From Aporrectodea caliginosa (lineage: Eukaryota > Annelida > Clitellata > Crassiclitellata > Lumbricidae), in NCBI GenBank assembly GCA_020284085.1, contig JACEVL010001161.1:2214344-2278343 (forward strand): DNA of 64,000 nucleotides. Reading direction: 5' to 3'. Each line of letters begins with the position of its first letter. Position 1 is the stretch's first letter. Position numbers and translations under genes: made by a program. The notes under the pieces were generated by a model. The model made no database searches. It was not told the origin of the DNA and was given only the letters and a program-made list of their open reading frames with translations. Of this stretch, positions 10,896-21,365 are shown piece after piece.

Positions 10896-11442
10896 GTATG
10901 TTCAGACTTTGTTTTCTCTTTGAGTGTGCTTTCAAAGTTGCTTTTGAAACCTTGTCTTAGATTTCATGAGATTCTGAACAATACTTTGTTGCAAGTCACT
11001 GTAGCCCAACAACTCAGTAAACAATTAACTCGGTGCAACTTTATAAGTAGCAAGATCCATCCATGCATACATCCATCCATATGCTGCATCTTCTGCCAGC
11101 TGCGAGGCAGTGCCAACTGGTGAGCACAATGCACCTATATGTTTTATTTGTCCTTCATCGTTCCTCATCCTCAGTGCAACATGGACCAGGAACTCTGCAC
11201 ATTAGTCAACAGTTTATGCTGCATGGGAATTTAGTAGTCAGGCTCTACATATGGTATGCTCAGATAGCTTGAAAATGTATAGACAAATTAAGAGTTGTAA
11301 ATGGCAGGATCCCTCACACACTAAGATTCTATCCAGAGTTGACACTTTACAGTAAAACATTTTTGGTCCAGAGTTCTTCTGGGTGGGCTAAATGTTTGGG
11401 AGGTCTGCTGGGCTGGAAAAAAGAAAGATAAGTCCATCACCC

Positions 11443-11613
11443 ATCGTCGTCGTCGTAGTCGTCGTCGTCATCCCCACCACTACCACCACAACCATCATCA
11501 TCATCATCCCCATCATCATCATCGTCGTCGTCGTTGTCTTCGTCATCATCATCATCATCCCCACCACCACAGTCACCACCACCATAATAATCATCATCAT
11601 CATCCCCATCATC

Positions 11614-11650
<37 letters not shown>

Positions 11651-11657
11651 CATCATC

Positions 11658-11727
<70 letters not shown>

Positions 11728-11735
11728 CCATCATC

Positions 11736-11772
<37 letters not shown>

Positions 11773-11935
11773 TCATCATCATCATTATTATCATTATCCC
11801 CATCATCAAAATCATCATCATCATCATTATTATCATCATCATCATCATCATCATCCCCATTATCCCCATCATCATCATCATCATCATAATCATCATCATC
11901 ATCATCGTCGTCATCATCATCATCAGTTACATGCC
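11443..11935 (+). repeat. Long (ATC)n microsatellite
   Basis: About 490 bp of ATC/CGTC/CCC triplets, mostly CATCATCAT. It produces spurious poly-Asp, poly-Ser, poly-Ile and poly-Met frames in all reading directions. It is simple sequence, not a coding exon. Confidence 0.95.
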
Positions 11936-12940
11936 CCTCAATGAAGCATCCATCGCTCCTTGCCAACTGTCTCTGCATGCTGTGTGTAACCCACAGTTGA
12001 GTGGGTGGAAATCTGCCTCCACTGTCCATGTCCATCTTTGCCTGATCCATCTGATTGGTCTCTTCCAGCTCCTTGGGGGCTCAGAGTGCCCTTGTAATTG
12101 TAATTATGACAATTTCTATAGCATCGTCAGCAGCAAGCTACTCTAGGATGCTCTATATACGCTGTCAGCACAAATGCTGAGTTACATAGCAAGTACATTT
12201 TAAACTGTTTTTTAAACATAAAGGCTTTTGGTTCCTGAATCGATGCAAGAAGACTACTGCTCCAGGGACATGGGCCAGCAACCTAGGCTAGAAGGTCCAA
12301 TCACCTGTTTTAATTTTAGATGCACAGACACTGGGTAATAGCAATTTTTGTTTGAATATCAAGAAAAGCTTTTTAGTATTTTGGGGGGAAAAATGTGACT
12401 CCTATGTAATTCAAAATCATATAATTGCCAAGTTCGGGGTAAGAGTTAAACTTTAAAGCTGGATTTTAGAATCTAAAAAATTACGCATATTAACACAAAG
12501 ACAAAAGCATGCATAACAAACAAAAGCAAGTGTTTATGTGGTCGAAGATGACAAAAAGTGCAGTCCTTGACAGATCCATCTATCAATGCATTTCAGCACT
12601 CAGAACTTTGTCAAAGCCTTTGGGATGCCTCGTTATGAAACCATCGGCAGGATGTGGCCACAACTAAAGGGGAATAAAATAATGTGCTTACGGTGTGCAT
12701 TAATGAGAAGCAGCTATGTTTCGTTAACTGCTGAGCCACACCTCGGCAGTATAACGTTGATAAAGGGCATAATAAATACGTGCTTACTGTGTGCCTTAAT
12801 ATGTTTCCTTACCATGATTATAGTGAATCACTGAACTTGTTGAAAAATTAAAGAAAATTCATACAATGTGAATCATGTTTTCCACATGAATGTGACAAAA
12901 TGCTCAGTTGAATTTTGTATGTGCATGGCTCAAGTATGTG
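11936..12940. other. Intergenic, no recognisable gene
   Basis: A few frames of 70-80 codons occur without family resemblance. I see no transposon ends or repeats of note. Confidence 0.4.
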
Positions 12941-13429
12941 CAGGGCCGGATTAACAAATGTGGTGGCCCTGTTCAGTAAAACTGTGGGGGCCCATGCAGC
13001 CCATAGAATCACAAGAAAAGGACATATAAAACATGTTATATTTAACGAATCAACATTCTTCTATTATTAATTCGTGACTTAATTCTTTTTTTTACAATTT
13101 GAGTAGGGTTTATAATTAACCAATCTAGTGTTAAAGAATTTAACAATATTAGGGTGACTCATGGTAAAAGAATATTACAATTGCAGGCTTACCCTAATTA
13201 TTCCAGAAAATAAAAAAGGGTTAGGCTAACAATAATTGTAGTCTTAATTGATTGGTCACAGTGTTTACAGTTTACATTTTGTAGCAGATCTAACAGTTAG
13301 AGAGTTAAGAGCAACAACAAATTATGAGTTGACAATGACAATCAATATCGCTCAAACTGTTATGGAATTTACACGCATACTTTTGGCTTGCAAATTCATC
13401 AGTTAGGCTATGTCGTCAAAATGTGGCTC

Positions 13430-13965
13430 ACGTTCAGGAGAATCCGACAGCTTCGCTCTACTCTTGACTCAGCATAACTGAAAGCATTGATACACTGTCT
13501 TATTCTAACACGGGCCAAACGGCTTGACTACTGCAACTCGGTACTCTATGGTCTCCCTGAATGCATACTGCTTTCTCTAACTAGAATACTGCATCAGGCT
13601 GAAAGAAGACGACTGTGTCTTGGACTCTTACGGAGACCATATCACACCTGCTCTTCGTTCTCTACACTGGCTACGCCTACCTGTCTATGAACTTGTCCAC
13701 TTCAAGCTGGCACTCGTCATGTACAGAGCACGGCAGATCATTTGCCTTTTTACTCATCTTCCATGGGCACACCTTGCAACTCTGTTAAAGGACGCTCCTC
13801 TCTTCGATCAGCATCTACTGGAAAGTAGGCCTATATTGTTCCTGGTAGGCTGGTACACGTCTTGTCTTGTCAGTTGCCGGTCTGGAACTCTACCTCCTCA
13901 TGTTCGCACTAAACTGAAAACTTGCCTATTCCAGTCTACCTACGGTTCCATGGTTGCCTGGCTTC
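13430..13965 (+). mobile_element. CR1/L2-like LINE C-terminal fragment inside a hAT
   Basis: Across several frames the plus strand reads RIRQLRSTLDSA, KALIHCLILTR, RLDYCNSVLYGLPECILLSL, DHITPALRSLHWLRLPVYE and STGK(x)IVP, the order found in LINE post-RT regions. Multiple frameshifts make it dead. At 13826 the octamer TAGGCCTA sits between the STGK and IVP codons. Removing GGCCTA gives an uninterrupted GGA AAG TAT ATT GTT CCT. Confidence 0.7.
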
Positions 13966-14039
13966 AATGTGCACTTCTGAATTTTTAAAGTAATGTGCTG
14001 TATTGTCACTATGTCACTTTCGATGCTCAGCAATGCCAA

Positions 14040-14205
14040 TTAAACTAACGAGTCTGTGTCTTCAGCCATTAACGCTCTCAGTCTGTTTTCAATCAATTTG
14101 GGTCTTGAAAACGAACGTTCTTTGCTGCAGTTTGTCACCGTCAGAACAAGATTATATTCGCAGTGTTATCTCAACATTTGGAAAGGTGTCCTTGAGTATC
14201 GTTTT
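14040..14205 (-). pseudogene. hAT transposase C-terminal (dimerisation) remnant
   Basis: On the minus strand, after a frameshift near 14150, the sequence reads FPNVEITLRI, then YNLVLTVTNCSKERSFSRPK and LIENRLRALMAEDTDSLV followed by a stop. This matches the hAT C-terminal dimerisation block, usually written (S)xERxFSxLKLIKxxLRxxM, of ZMYM1-like hAT transposases. The catalytic core is not preserved. It belongs to the element at 12941-14566. Confidence 0.7.
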
Positions 14206-14738
14206 TGTGATTAACCGGTAAAGAATGTTTCCTGTTTCTGTTCATGAGCAATTGACTTTGCTAGGTCAGCAAATTGAATCATTTCGTTTTCGGCTGATTT
14301 TTAGATGTATCTGCCTGATAATGGAAACTTTAATAGGAACCCAAACAAGTGCAAAAGTTGCGTTTTTGTCTATAGACCTATATTAAAATGAGCAGTTTAC
14401 AATAATTTATTCTGAGTTTTGTGCTCATTTTTACTATTAGGATTATCAGGCCTAAATAACAATAATTATAAAATATTGAAAAAAATTCTTTTTCATGTGT
14501 GGGGGCCCCTAAGTGTGGGGGCCCCTGTTCGGCCAAACATGTTGAACATGCCTTAATCCGCCTCTGAGTATGTGAACAAGTCCTGCAATGCTTTGGCCAC
14601 ATGCTCAGAACCATAAAATTACCTCTGCCAACTTGAAAGAAAATAAGCACCACATCAATTTATTGTATCAATATATGGGACTTAACCTTCACCTTTGTAC
14701 ATGATTCACAAGCAAAAAGACATTTAACTTACACGTAG

Positions 14739-15047
14739 TTAGATAAGTGAATAGAGCAAACCTTTTAGTTTCTGCTCCAACTCTGTTTGCCTATGATCGA
14801 CCTCGGTAGGGGAAGCAGAAAACTCGGATTTGATTACTTCACAATCTGGCAGAGACATGAGGTCAGTCAGTTGTGGCCACAGCGCACCGCAATCTACCAC
14901 GTTCTCGACATCTGGCAACGATTGGACTCCAGAGAAATGCTTGCTGTGGCTGTTGCTTGACACTGAATCATGTTCTACTGCTTTATCTGATGAAGAACGT
15001 TGAAGGTGGTCATTCGGACCCTTCGTTCTGCCTTCACACTCTCCCAT
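14739..15047 (-). CDS. Possible coding exon of an unidentified gene
   Basis: A 102-codon minus-strand frame starts with Met and has protein-like composition: an acidic, Ser-rich stretch, then ALWPQLTDLMSLPD and a Glu/Leu/Lys-rich end (TELEQKLKGLLYSLI) that could begin a coiled coil. A possible splice donor, AAAAG/GTTTGC, lies at the KLKG codons. A better-looking GTAAGT donor near 14728 falls just after the in-frame stop. Immediately upstream (15050-15500) is a CpG-containing interval that could be a promoter. I do not recognise the family and see no continuation exon to the left, where transposons dominate. Confidence 0.3.
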   Translation of the reverse strand: MGECEGRTKGPNDHLQRSSSDKAVEHDSVSSNSHSKHFSGVQSLPDVENVVDCGALWPQLTDLMSLPDCEVIKSEFSASPTEVDHRQTELEQKLKGLLYSLI

Positions 15048-15049
15048 TT

Positions 15050-16020
15050 TCCAGTGACTTTAGATTAACATGACAACTGGCAACTTTATCTACCTAGAAA
15101 ACCAGTACAACAGAATTCGTGGAAATTTCTTGCCATATCTTTCTGGCGGAGGACTGTTCCATACATCTAACGAGAAGTTTACCAGTCGTGACCTCTGAGT
15201 TTCCGCTGGCACCACAACATCCTCGCCTTTCCATGGCGAAGTTTCTCGACATGTTTACACAGGAGTTGAGGGCAGTTCTATCGCTTCATAAGAAGTTGTT
15301 CAACGACTTACAGCAGCGCTGACCGTATTTCTGCGAGTCAACATATCACTGCCCATCAACTGATATTTCAGCGAAACAAAAGATAAAACCGAATGCAAAT
15401 AAAATCAGCCGCCGTCTTAAATCAGACGCCTGCACGTCGTCTGTAAAACGCGAGGCGTTTGGCGGTGACGACTAAAGACCGCGATATCCCAATCAGTCGG
15501 TTACAACAACGACCGTGCATGCGAGGTCTGGAGTGCTCTACTTGACAGCGGCGTCGGCATTATAATGCCAGGCAGGAAGCCGCGTCTTCTTAACACTAAG
15601 CAGGAAGAAAGATCGACGGATGGAAGGACGACAAGAGAAAGGGAGAGGCTCCCTGTGTGAGATGGAAAAAGAGAATGGAGAGAGGAAGGGAGAGAGGGAA
15701 GACGCCGATGCATGCACTGGAGAAAGCCAGTTCCACGACGACTATACTTTTAACAGTCGGGCAGTTGCTTTCTAACTACCACCTCTCTTATATTCCTCGA
15801 TCGTCCTTTCCCCTTTTCTCCCTAGTCCGTATCCGCCTCTTTTTCCTCCACTCCCTGCTCCTGCTTCTCCTTCCCTTCAACTGTAGCACCCAAGGCACAA
15901 GACGCAGATCAATACGCGGCGGCAGCGGCTGATGTATGTTGCAAGTGGCGACATCAACGGCTGAAGCAGTGGCGGCTGCTGTTACGGCTGCTGCCATTGC
16001 CGCTAGGAAATAGGACGAGC
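15050..16020. promoter_or_regulatory. CpG-containing candidate promoter interval
   Basis: Compared with its AT-rich neighbours this stretch has many CG dinucleotides (for example around 15420-15560) and no transposon signature. It separates the minus-strand frame at 14739-15047 from a short plus-strand frame starting at 15231 (MAKFLDMFTQELRAVLSLHK), so it could be a divergent promoter. No TATA box or defined factor site was identified; this is inference from base composition and position. Confidence 0.3.
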
Positions 16021-16180
16021 AGAAGCAGGATTGAGGAGAAGGAAGAAGAGGAAGAGAAGGAGGAGAAGGAGCAGGAGGAGCAGGAGAAGGAGGAGGACGA
16101 CGAGGAAGAGGACGAGAGGAGGAGCAGGCGAAGAAGCAGGAGGAGAAGGAAGAGGAGGAGGAGGAGGACATGCGTCCATG
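16020..16180 (+). repeat. Purine-rich (GGA/GAA)n tract
   Basis: About 160 bp almost entirely A and G on the plus strand, with GGAGAAGGA-type repeats. Frames through it are Glu/Arg-rich or, on the other strand, Ser/Pro-rich, and should not be taken as proteins. Such tracts can adopt triplex structures. Confidence 0.8.
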
Positions 16181-16374
16181 GCTAGACTGCAGCAGCGGTG
16201 GTGGCCAGGGTTTCATGAGGGCCACGCATCGCGGTGTCAACCCCGCAACCTTTGTTCCCAGTGGCCCACTAACTGACCACACAGCTCCTCGAACATCAAA
16301 GAATCTGTCCTGAAGAGGATGCAGTGAATATTCGACTCAGGCAGAAACAGGAGGCAGAGGAACGTTAATTAAAC

Positions 16375-16535
16375 AGGAAGAAGAGGATGAACAGGAGGAC
16401 GAAGAGGAGGAATGGGAAGAAGGGCGAGATGGAAGGGATAATGAAGAGGAATAGAAGCAGAAGATGGGGGAAGAAGTGGAGGATCGAGGGGAAGGGGAAG
16501 AAGAGCAGTCGAGGAGGAAAAGAAGAGCATGCAAA
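16375..16535 (+). repeat. Second purine-rich tract
   Basis: Another run of about 160 bp of AGGAAGAAG-type sequence, separated from the first by about 200 bp of mixed sequence. Non-coding low complexity. 16536-17156 contains nothing I recognise. Confidence 0.75.
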
Positions 16536-17156
16536 CAAAAACGAGATTGAGGAGTATAGAGGATATTTTGTCAACGCTGCCAATACCGCATATGCTGCAG
16601 TCCATACTAGGCATCTATATAATCATGTATAAGTATGCCTGTCTATACCTTAATATGTGAGCTATAGTCAAACGGGACATAGACAGTCTATGTGCTTCGC
16701 GTACAGAGAAACACCAAACGAGCCCGGATTTTGGTGCGGCATCCGTTAACGCATAGAATCTCTAGCTAGAATCGATTGCTCTGTACAGCTCATAGAATGC
16801 GTGAATTAACCGGGTGAATGTATGACCTCCTGCCAACTGCAGCTGTCAATTTAGCTCTGCAGACATTGAACGTTGTAGAAGACCGTCACAATACAACGTT
16901 AATCCAAGTCCTTAGGCGCATCAACGGCGATCAGAGCATCGAAAGTCGGAGAAGTGCACGAATTCATTTGTGACACCAGCAGAGAAATATCGACTCAGGT
17001 CAAACGTCAACGTGTCGGTTGATGCACGATTGACGTTGAAAACGCGCCATGCATACCGAAAATATTCGCCCTGAGATTTCATATAGAACCATAATGGATT
17101 CCATACAATGCCCATGAAAATGCTGGAAGGGAATGAAGAATTATGTGGGTGAGGAT

Positions 17157-17336
17157 ACAAAGAATGGGAAAGGAGCACGATGGGTAAAGAGATATAATAA
17201 TTTTATATAATAATAATATAATAGATTATAGGCCTAATAATCCGCTGTCCACCGGATTATCCGATTTGACCACCACGCATCAAATTAAACAAAGAATGGG
17301 AAAGGAGCACGATAGGTAAAGAGATATAATAATTTT
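17157..17336 (+). repeat. 48-bp direct repeat pair, 132 bp apart
   Basis: The segment beginning ACAAAGAATGGGAAAGGAGC at 17157-17204 recurs at 17289-17336 with a single G/A difference. Between them are about 84 bp that include a TATAATAATA run and TAGGCCTA at 17232. It is a recent local duplication or a footprint of an insertion carrying a copy of its flank. Confidence 0.85.
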
Positions 17337-17503
17337 CGTTTAATATTTTAAAACTGACAATTTTATTACGCAGTATGATTACAAATCAGTCTGAACGGAT
17401 GATCACAAGTTATTGCAGGAGTCGAATTTAACTGTAGCCTATTATACGGCAGCCATGCAAGGCGCCCATCACGTCCTACATATCATTTTACCAACGCGCC
17501 ATC

Positions 17504-19055
17504 CAGGGGTGGACTGGGGAGTTCGGCCCGGGAAAAAAACAAAAAGCGGCCCTAACTTCATGACTTTTATTTTCTTTGTGCATTTTTTCATGCATACCCG
17601 AGGGCCAGTGACCTCCAAAGTCATGGGTCACTTTACAAATTACATTATGCAATAACAAAAAACGATAAATCGCATATATAATTTATAATTATATATAAAA
17701 TATTAAGAATGCGTCAACTCAAGTTATAAATCAATTTATTCGGACTCACTGTGATGGTATTATTGCTGTTTAATAATAATATTTCCAAGAAATTTCCATG
17801 ATCGATTGTATCGTCGTTTAATGTATATGCAGCATCATTTTTTGACCGATAACTGAGACCACGTTTTCCAATCATTTTCAGAATCTCAATTACTCTTTCC
17901 AGCACTTGTCTCTTTTCTTGAACTTCTTGGTACCTTCGTTTACTTTGCTGAGAGAATAAAATGCTATCAATGTCTCTTCCACTTACAGACATTAAATGAG
18001 CTTCCACACACTTCTCGTGATATTTGCTGTTTTCATGTTCCTCTATTCTTTGATGCACATGTTTCCAGGAATTCATTCCCGTTGTGAATGAGTTCATATC
18101 GTCAGTCTTGCCATATGCTAAGCATACTGTGCAAAACAATGCTTTAGATTCTTTACAGTATGACACCCAATTCCTATTGATACCATTGCTTCTGAAAAAT
18201 ACCCGATACGCATTTGTAAATGGTAGATCAGTTTCACTCACACTAGGTTGTATTGGGTGAAATTTAAAAAACGATTGTAAAGTATTCTGTCGAGGACGTT
18301 TGAAATAGTAACTGGTGTTTTTATCATCGATAACTGAAGTTTCTGTCACTTCTTCTGAACTATCATTCTCGGCATTTAGATCTGCCACTGCCAGCGTTGT
18401 GTTGTCAGTTAACTCCGACGGCTCCGTAACATTTTCTAAATGTAAGGTGGGAATAAAGTTTGTTGGCACGACTGATTGGACCGAATGCTGATTGTTTTCA
18501 TCGTTTCGATTTGTGTCGGGTTGTTTACTTGCAGAAGGTGTTTGTTGAGAGCTGGTGTCTTCAGTTTGAATTGGAGTGGCTTTAAATAAATCGACTAGAT
18601 TTCGGCATTTAGCTCCATCTTTACCAAGAATCTTTAGTTTCTTATCTCTTACTTTCTCCGCACCACCTTTACATTTACGTTTCGGATTTATATCACTCAT
18701 AACCGTAACATATCTTATTTAATTAATATTACTTATTACTAACTAACAAATTTAAAAGAAATTTTATCAAAACAAACTCAGTGGAAGACGCCGGAAGTAG
18801 AATGGAAGATGTAAATTCTTATCTAACATGGCGGCCGCTGGCTGTACGGAGCACTGTAGGTAAGTAAGTATGCATTGCTCTTTTTCAGTTAATTTACAAA
18901 CCGGTTAACCGAAACTAAAAACCGGTTAACCGATGCCGCAATTTTTTGTAAAAAAACCTGTATCATCTGTACTAAATTGATTAAATTATTATATCACCGG
19001 TCCTGGCGGCCCACCGGGAATCTTCCCGGTGTCCCGGCGGCCCAGTCCACCCCTG
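17504..19055 (-). mobile_element. hAT element with intact ends and truncated ZMYM-type transposase
   Basis: Terminal inverted repeats CAGGGGTGGACTGGG are perfect over 15 bp at both ends, and the perfect 8-bp duplication GCGCCATC lies at 17496-17503 and 19056-19063. At 1552 bp it is too short for a full hAT transposase. It carries one minus-strand ORF (17714-18700) covering only the N-terminal part. Near the transposase 5' side (18895-18940) are two copies of the palindrome ACCGGTTAACCG. Perfect ends and duplication suggest a relatively recent insertion. Confidence 0.92.
17714..18700 (-). CDS. N-terminal part of a TTF-finger hAT transposase (ZMYM1-like)
   Basis: A 328-codon open frame on the minus strand. 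Residues 1-130 are a polar, Ser/Thr/Asn-rich leader with basic patches. Residues 140-232 fit a TTF-type zinc finger: QNTLQSFFKFHPIQ, NWVSYCKESKALFCTVC with C190/C193, then SWKHVHQRIEEHENSKYH with H222/H228. Residues 245-315 match the start of the adjoining DUF4371-like region (RRYQEVQEKRQVLERVIEIL, GLSYRSKND, NFLEILLLNSN). The frame then stops; the RNase H-like catalytic core and C-terminal dimerisation block are missing. It might bind element ends but could not catalyse transposition. It is the only gene of the element at 17504-19055. Confidence 0.8.
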   Translation of the reverse strand: MSDINPKRKCKGGAEKVRDKKLKILGKDGAKCRNLVDLFKATPIQTEDTSSQQTPSASKQPDTNRNDENNQHSVQSVVPTNFIPTLHLENVTEPSELTDNTTLAVADLNAENDSSEEVTETSVIDDKNTSYYFKRPRQNTLQSFFKFHPIQPSVSETDLPFTNAYRVFFRSNGINRNWVSYCKESKALFCTVCLAYGKTDDMNSFTTGMNSWKHVHQRIEEHENSKYHEKCVEAHLMSVSGRDIDSILFSQQSKRRYQEVQEKRQVLERVIEILKMIGKRGLSYRSKNDAAYTLNDDTIDHGNFLEILLLNSNNTITVSPNKLIYNLS

Positions 19056-19219
19056 GCGCCATCTCGCGAATGAGAGGCTGCGTGGACCATTGGGAGGGTT
19101 CCGGGAAGCGATCCCGCTACCTACTGCTCTTCACGCCAGTGATGTAACCACTACTCTATGGGACCCCTCCCCATATGTAGATGCAGGAGAAATGGGTGAT
19201 GGCTAATGTATGATGTACA

Positions 19220-20387
19220 CAGTGACGGCTCTACAGGGGGGGCCAGAGGGACAAGTTCCCCCCAACTGAGGCTGTGGCCCCCAGTGGCCCCTCCAAATTT
19301 TAGTCCAAAATATTATGAAATATGGTATCATTTAATTTTGATATTTTCAAAGGTATGACTTACTTGCTTAAGCATGATGCATGATGAAATCCGATGTTAT
19401 TTTATTCGTGGTGTTTTCACAGACACGACCTATTTACTTCCTTAGAGTCTTAATTATTTTCTTGTCGTATAAGTTTCTTCCTGCTATCCATCAAGCATAC
19501 TGAGTACAGGGTATAGCTGCCCTGGTATACGGCGACATCACCAGCTAAGGCCTCGTCCAATTTACCTCCGAGAGCAATGCTGTCTGAATTCGGGTATCCA
19601 AGGACGTCGTCCCCAATGCTTTACGGAAAAGGGAGTTCTCTTGGTTTCGTTCGCTCGTACTGCAACTATATATGAAGAATCGAGCCTTTTCTATGGTAGG
19701 TCCTGTGGTTTGGAACGCCCTTCTTTTAGACGTATACGCCTACACACTGAGACTCTATCTGAATCCTTCCTCAATAAGCTTAAAACTGTAAAATTCCCAG
19801 GCGCTTTTCGGGTTCTGCTGCAGAGAAAACTATGGGGCATCGTTCTGAAGTGGACCCACAGACTGCATTTAGGCAACTTATCTGCATTCAGTTATTATAT
19901 CATTCCGAACTAAATCAGAGACAATTCTCTGACCATTCACTTACTATTATGATTGGTATACAATCTTTAACGCCAAAACACAAGTCTTTTCTGATATTAA
20001 GACATATCTGCAAAGCAATAAATTATGTCTGATATTCGTTTCAGAGAGCAGTTTATCAATGCCATTAGTTGAATGTTTTCGTGCAGAGTCGATTATCATG
20101 GGTGCCTTTGTGGAACAGTTAGACTCTAGGCAAACCAGTCTTAATTAAACTTGCACTTAATTAAAAGTGTATGCATTGTTGTAGTTTATAGGTGTTACAT
20201 TTAACAAAGGGAGTCCGTTTCCATTTGTGTCTTAACTTGAGGCTGTTGATTAAACAATTCATGTAGCTCCAATACCGGTCTCTTGTCACCATTCTCACTT
20301 TTGACGAAAATAGGCTGGCCCCTCCATTTGTTTCCCCGGCCCCTCCGTGCCCTCCCCCCCTGTTGCAAAAGTCTAGAGCCGCCACTG
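19220..20387. mobile_element. hAT-like element (1168 bp) abutting a mariner element
   Basis: Left end CAGTGACGGCTCTA and right end TAGAGCCGCCACTG (reverse complement CAGTGGCGGCTCTA) differ at one of 14 positions. The perfect 8-bp duplication GATGTACA lies at 19212-19219 and 20388-20395. The last two bases of the right copy are also the first two bases of the mariner element. The interior includes a LINE fragment and no recognisable transposase. Confidence 0.88.
19640..19800 (+). mobile_element. LINE 3'-region fragment inside a hAT
   Basis: The plus strand reads NRAFSMVGPVVWNALLLDV and LRLYLNPSSISLKL, matching the C-terminal block RAFSVVGPSTWNGL of the LINE at 1390-2155. Upstream to about 19540 the similarity is weaker. 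Confidence 0.6.
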
Positions 20388-20393
20388 GATGTA

Positions 20394-21363
20394 CAGGGTG
20401 GCCCAATATAAAATGTCCCACCGGATAAAATGCAATTTCTCCGCAACCAATTGAGATTTGTATACCAAAATTTCAGCATTTACAGAGGAATGATTTTGCA
20501 ACAATCCACGAAAATTTCACTAAACAATTTGCATAGCATCAAAAGTTACAGCTGTTTAACTTTTTAATTCCATTTTTACAAATTTCCGAAGAAAAATGGA
20601 CAGTCACTTGCAATTTTCAATGTCAAATAAAATCATCTTTCATTGCGAAATCAGAAATCTGTTGAGCAGATTATCTCAAGGCATGTTCGAAGTGTCCACC
20701 CCTAGCTTTCACACAAGCTCGAAGTCTTTTGTGAAGCCCAGTATGGCCTTGTTGATTGAGTCCTGCGGCAGCTGGTTCCATATTAGCTGCGAGACTTTTT
20801 CAGCTCGTCCATGTTCTTCGGCTTTGGATGAAATGTCTTGTAGCGTTCAAGCATAGCTCCCCAGACGTGATAATCAAGAGGGTTAAGGTCTGGAGAGTTT
20901 GGTGGCCAATGAATTCACTGCAGTTGGTGGCAATAAAGCCTTGAGCCAACCATGCCGTGTGAGCAGGCGCACCGTCCTGCTGGAAAATGAAACCAGACGG
21001 TAGAACAGACTTGCAGTCTTCAATGAGTCTGGGTAACAGAGTTTCAACGTAAAGTTGAGTGTTTACTCTGTAATGAGGTCATATGACGTCATCATTATTT
21101 GGGTGCTACAAAACAATTTCTCTGTGAAAAAATCTAAAAGAAATAACTATTTTTGGACGGGTCATCTTCGGAAATTTGAAAAAATGGAATTGAATATTTA
21201 AACAGCTGTAACTTTTGAAACTATGCAAATTGTTTAGTGAAATTTTTATGGATTGTTGAAAATTTATTCCTCTGTAAATGGTAAAATTTTGGTATAAAAA
21301 TCTCAATTGGTTCCGGAGAAATTGCATTTTATCCGGTGGGACATTTTATATTGGGCCACCCTG
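20394..21363 (-). mobile_element. Tc1/mariner-superfamily element with ~205-bp inverted repeats
   Basis: The element starts CAGGGTGGCCCAATATAAAA and ends with its reverse complement, flanked by TA on both sides (20392-20393 and 21364-21365). The inverted repeats extend about 205 bp (20394-20598 and 21159-21363) with few mismatches, far longer than the usual 20-30 bp. The minus strand between them holds a broken DDE transposase (separate entry). Confidence 0.88.
20680..21085 (-). pseudogene. Tc1/mariner DDE transposase, C-terminal half, frameshifted
   Basis: The minus strand reads LYVETLLPRLIEDCKSVLPS, then GFIFQQDGAPAHTA, LAQGFIATN, and after a frameshift LDYHVWGAMLERYKTFHPKP and INKAILGFTK. 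QQDGAPAH carries the second catalytic Asp (codon at 20974-20976). LDYHVW is where the third acidic residue lies (20873-20875), about 34 residues away allowing for the frameshift, as in mariner-type enzymes. The N-terminal DNA-binding domain and first catalytic Asp are absent. Inactive. Confidence 0.8.
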
Positions 21364-21365
21364 TA

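Larger units (their letters stand above)
12941..14566 (-). mobile_element. hAT element with decayed transposase, split by a LINE
   Basis: Left end CAGGGCCGGATTAA and right end TTAATCCGCCTCTG (reverse complement CAGAGGCGGATTAA) are inverted repeats with two mismatches in 14. A perfect 8-bp duplication, AGTATGTG, lies at 12933-12940 and 14567-14574. Just inside both ends are GTGGGGGCCC-type G-rich motifs. The transposase ran on the minus strand; its C-terminal dimerisation region is still readable (separate entry). A plus-strand LINE fragment interrupts it at about 13430-13965. Confidence 0.9.

Noticed and set aside
11388..12050. Open frame of 220 codons, mostly Asp or Met
   Set aside because: Created by the ATC microsatellite; no non-repetitive coding sequence supports it.
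15788..16282. Ser/Pro-rich minus-strand frame of 164 codons
   Set aside because: It reads through the purine-rich tract; composition is explained by low-complexity DNA, and no domain is visible.
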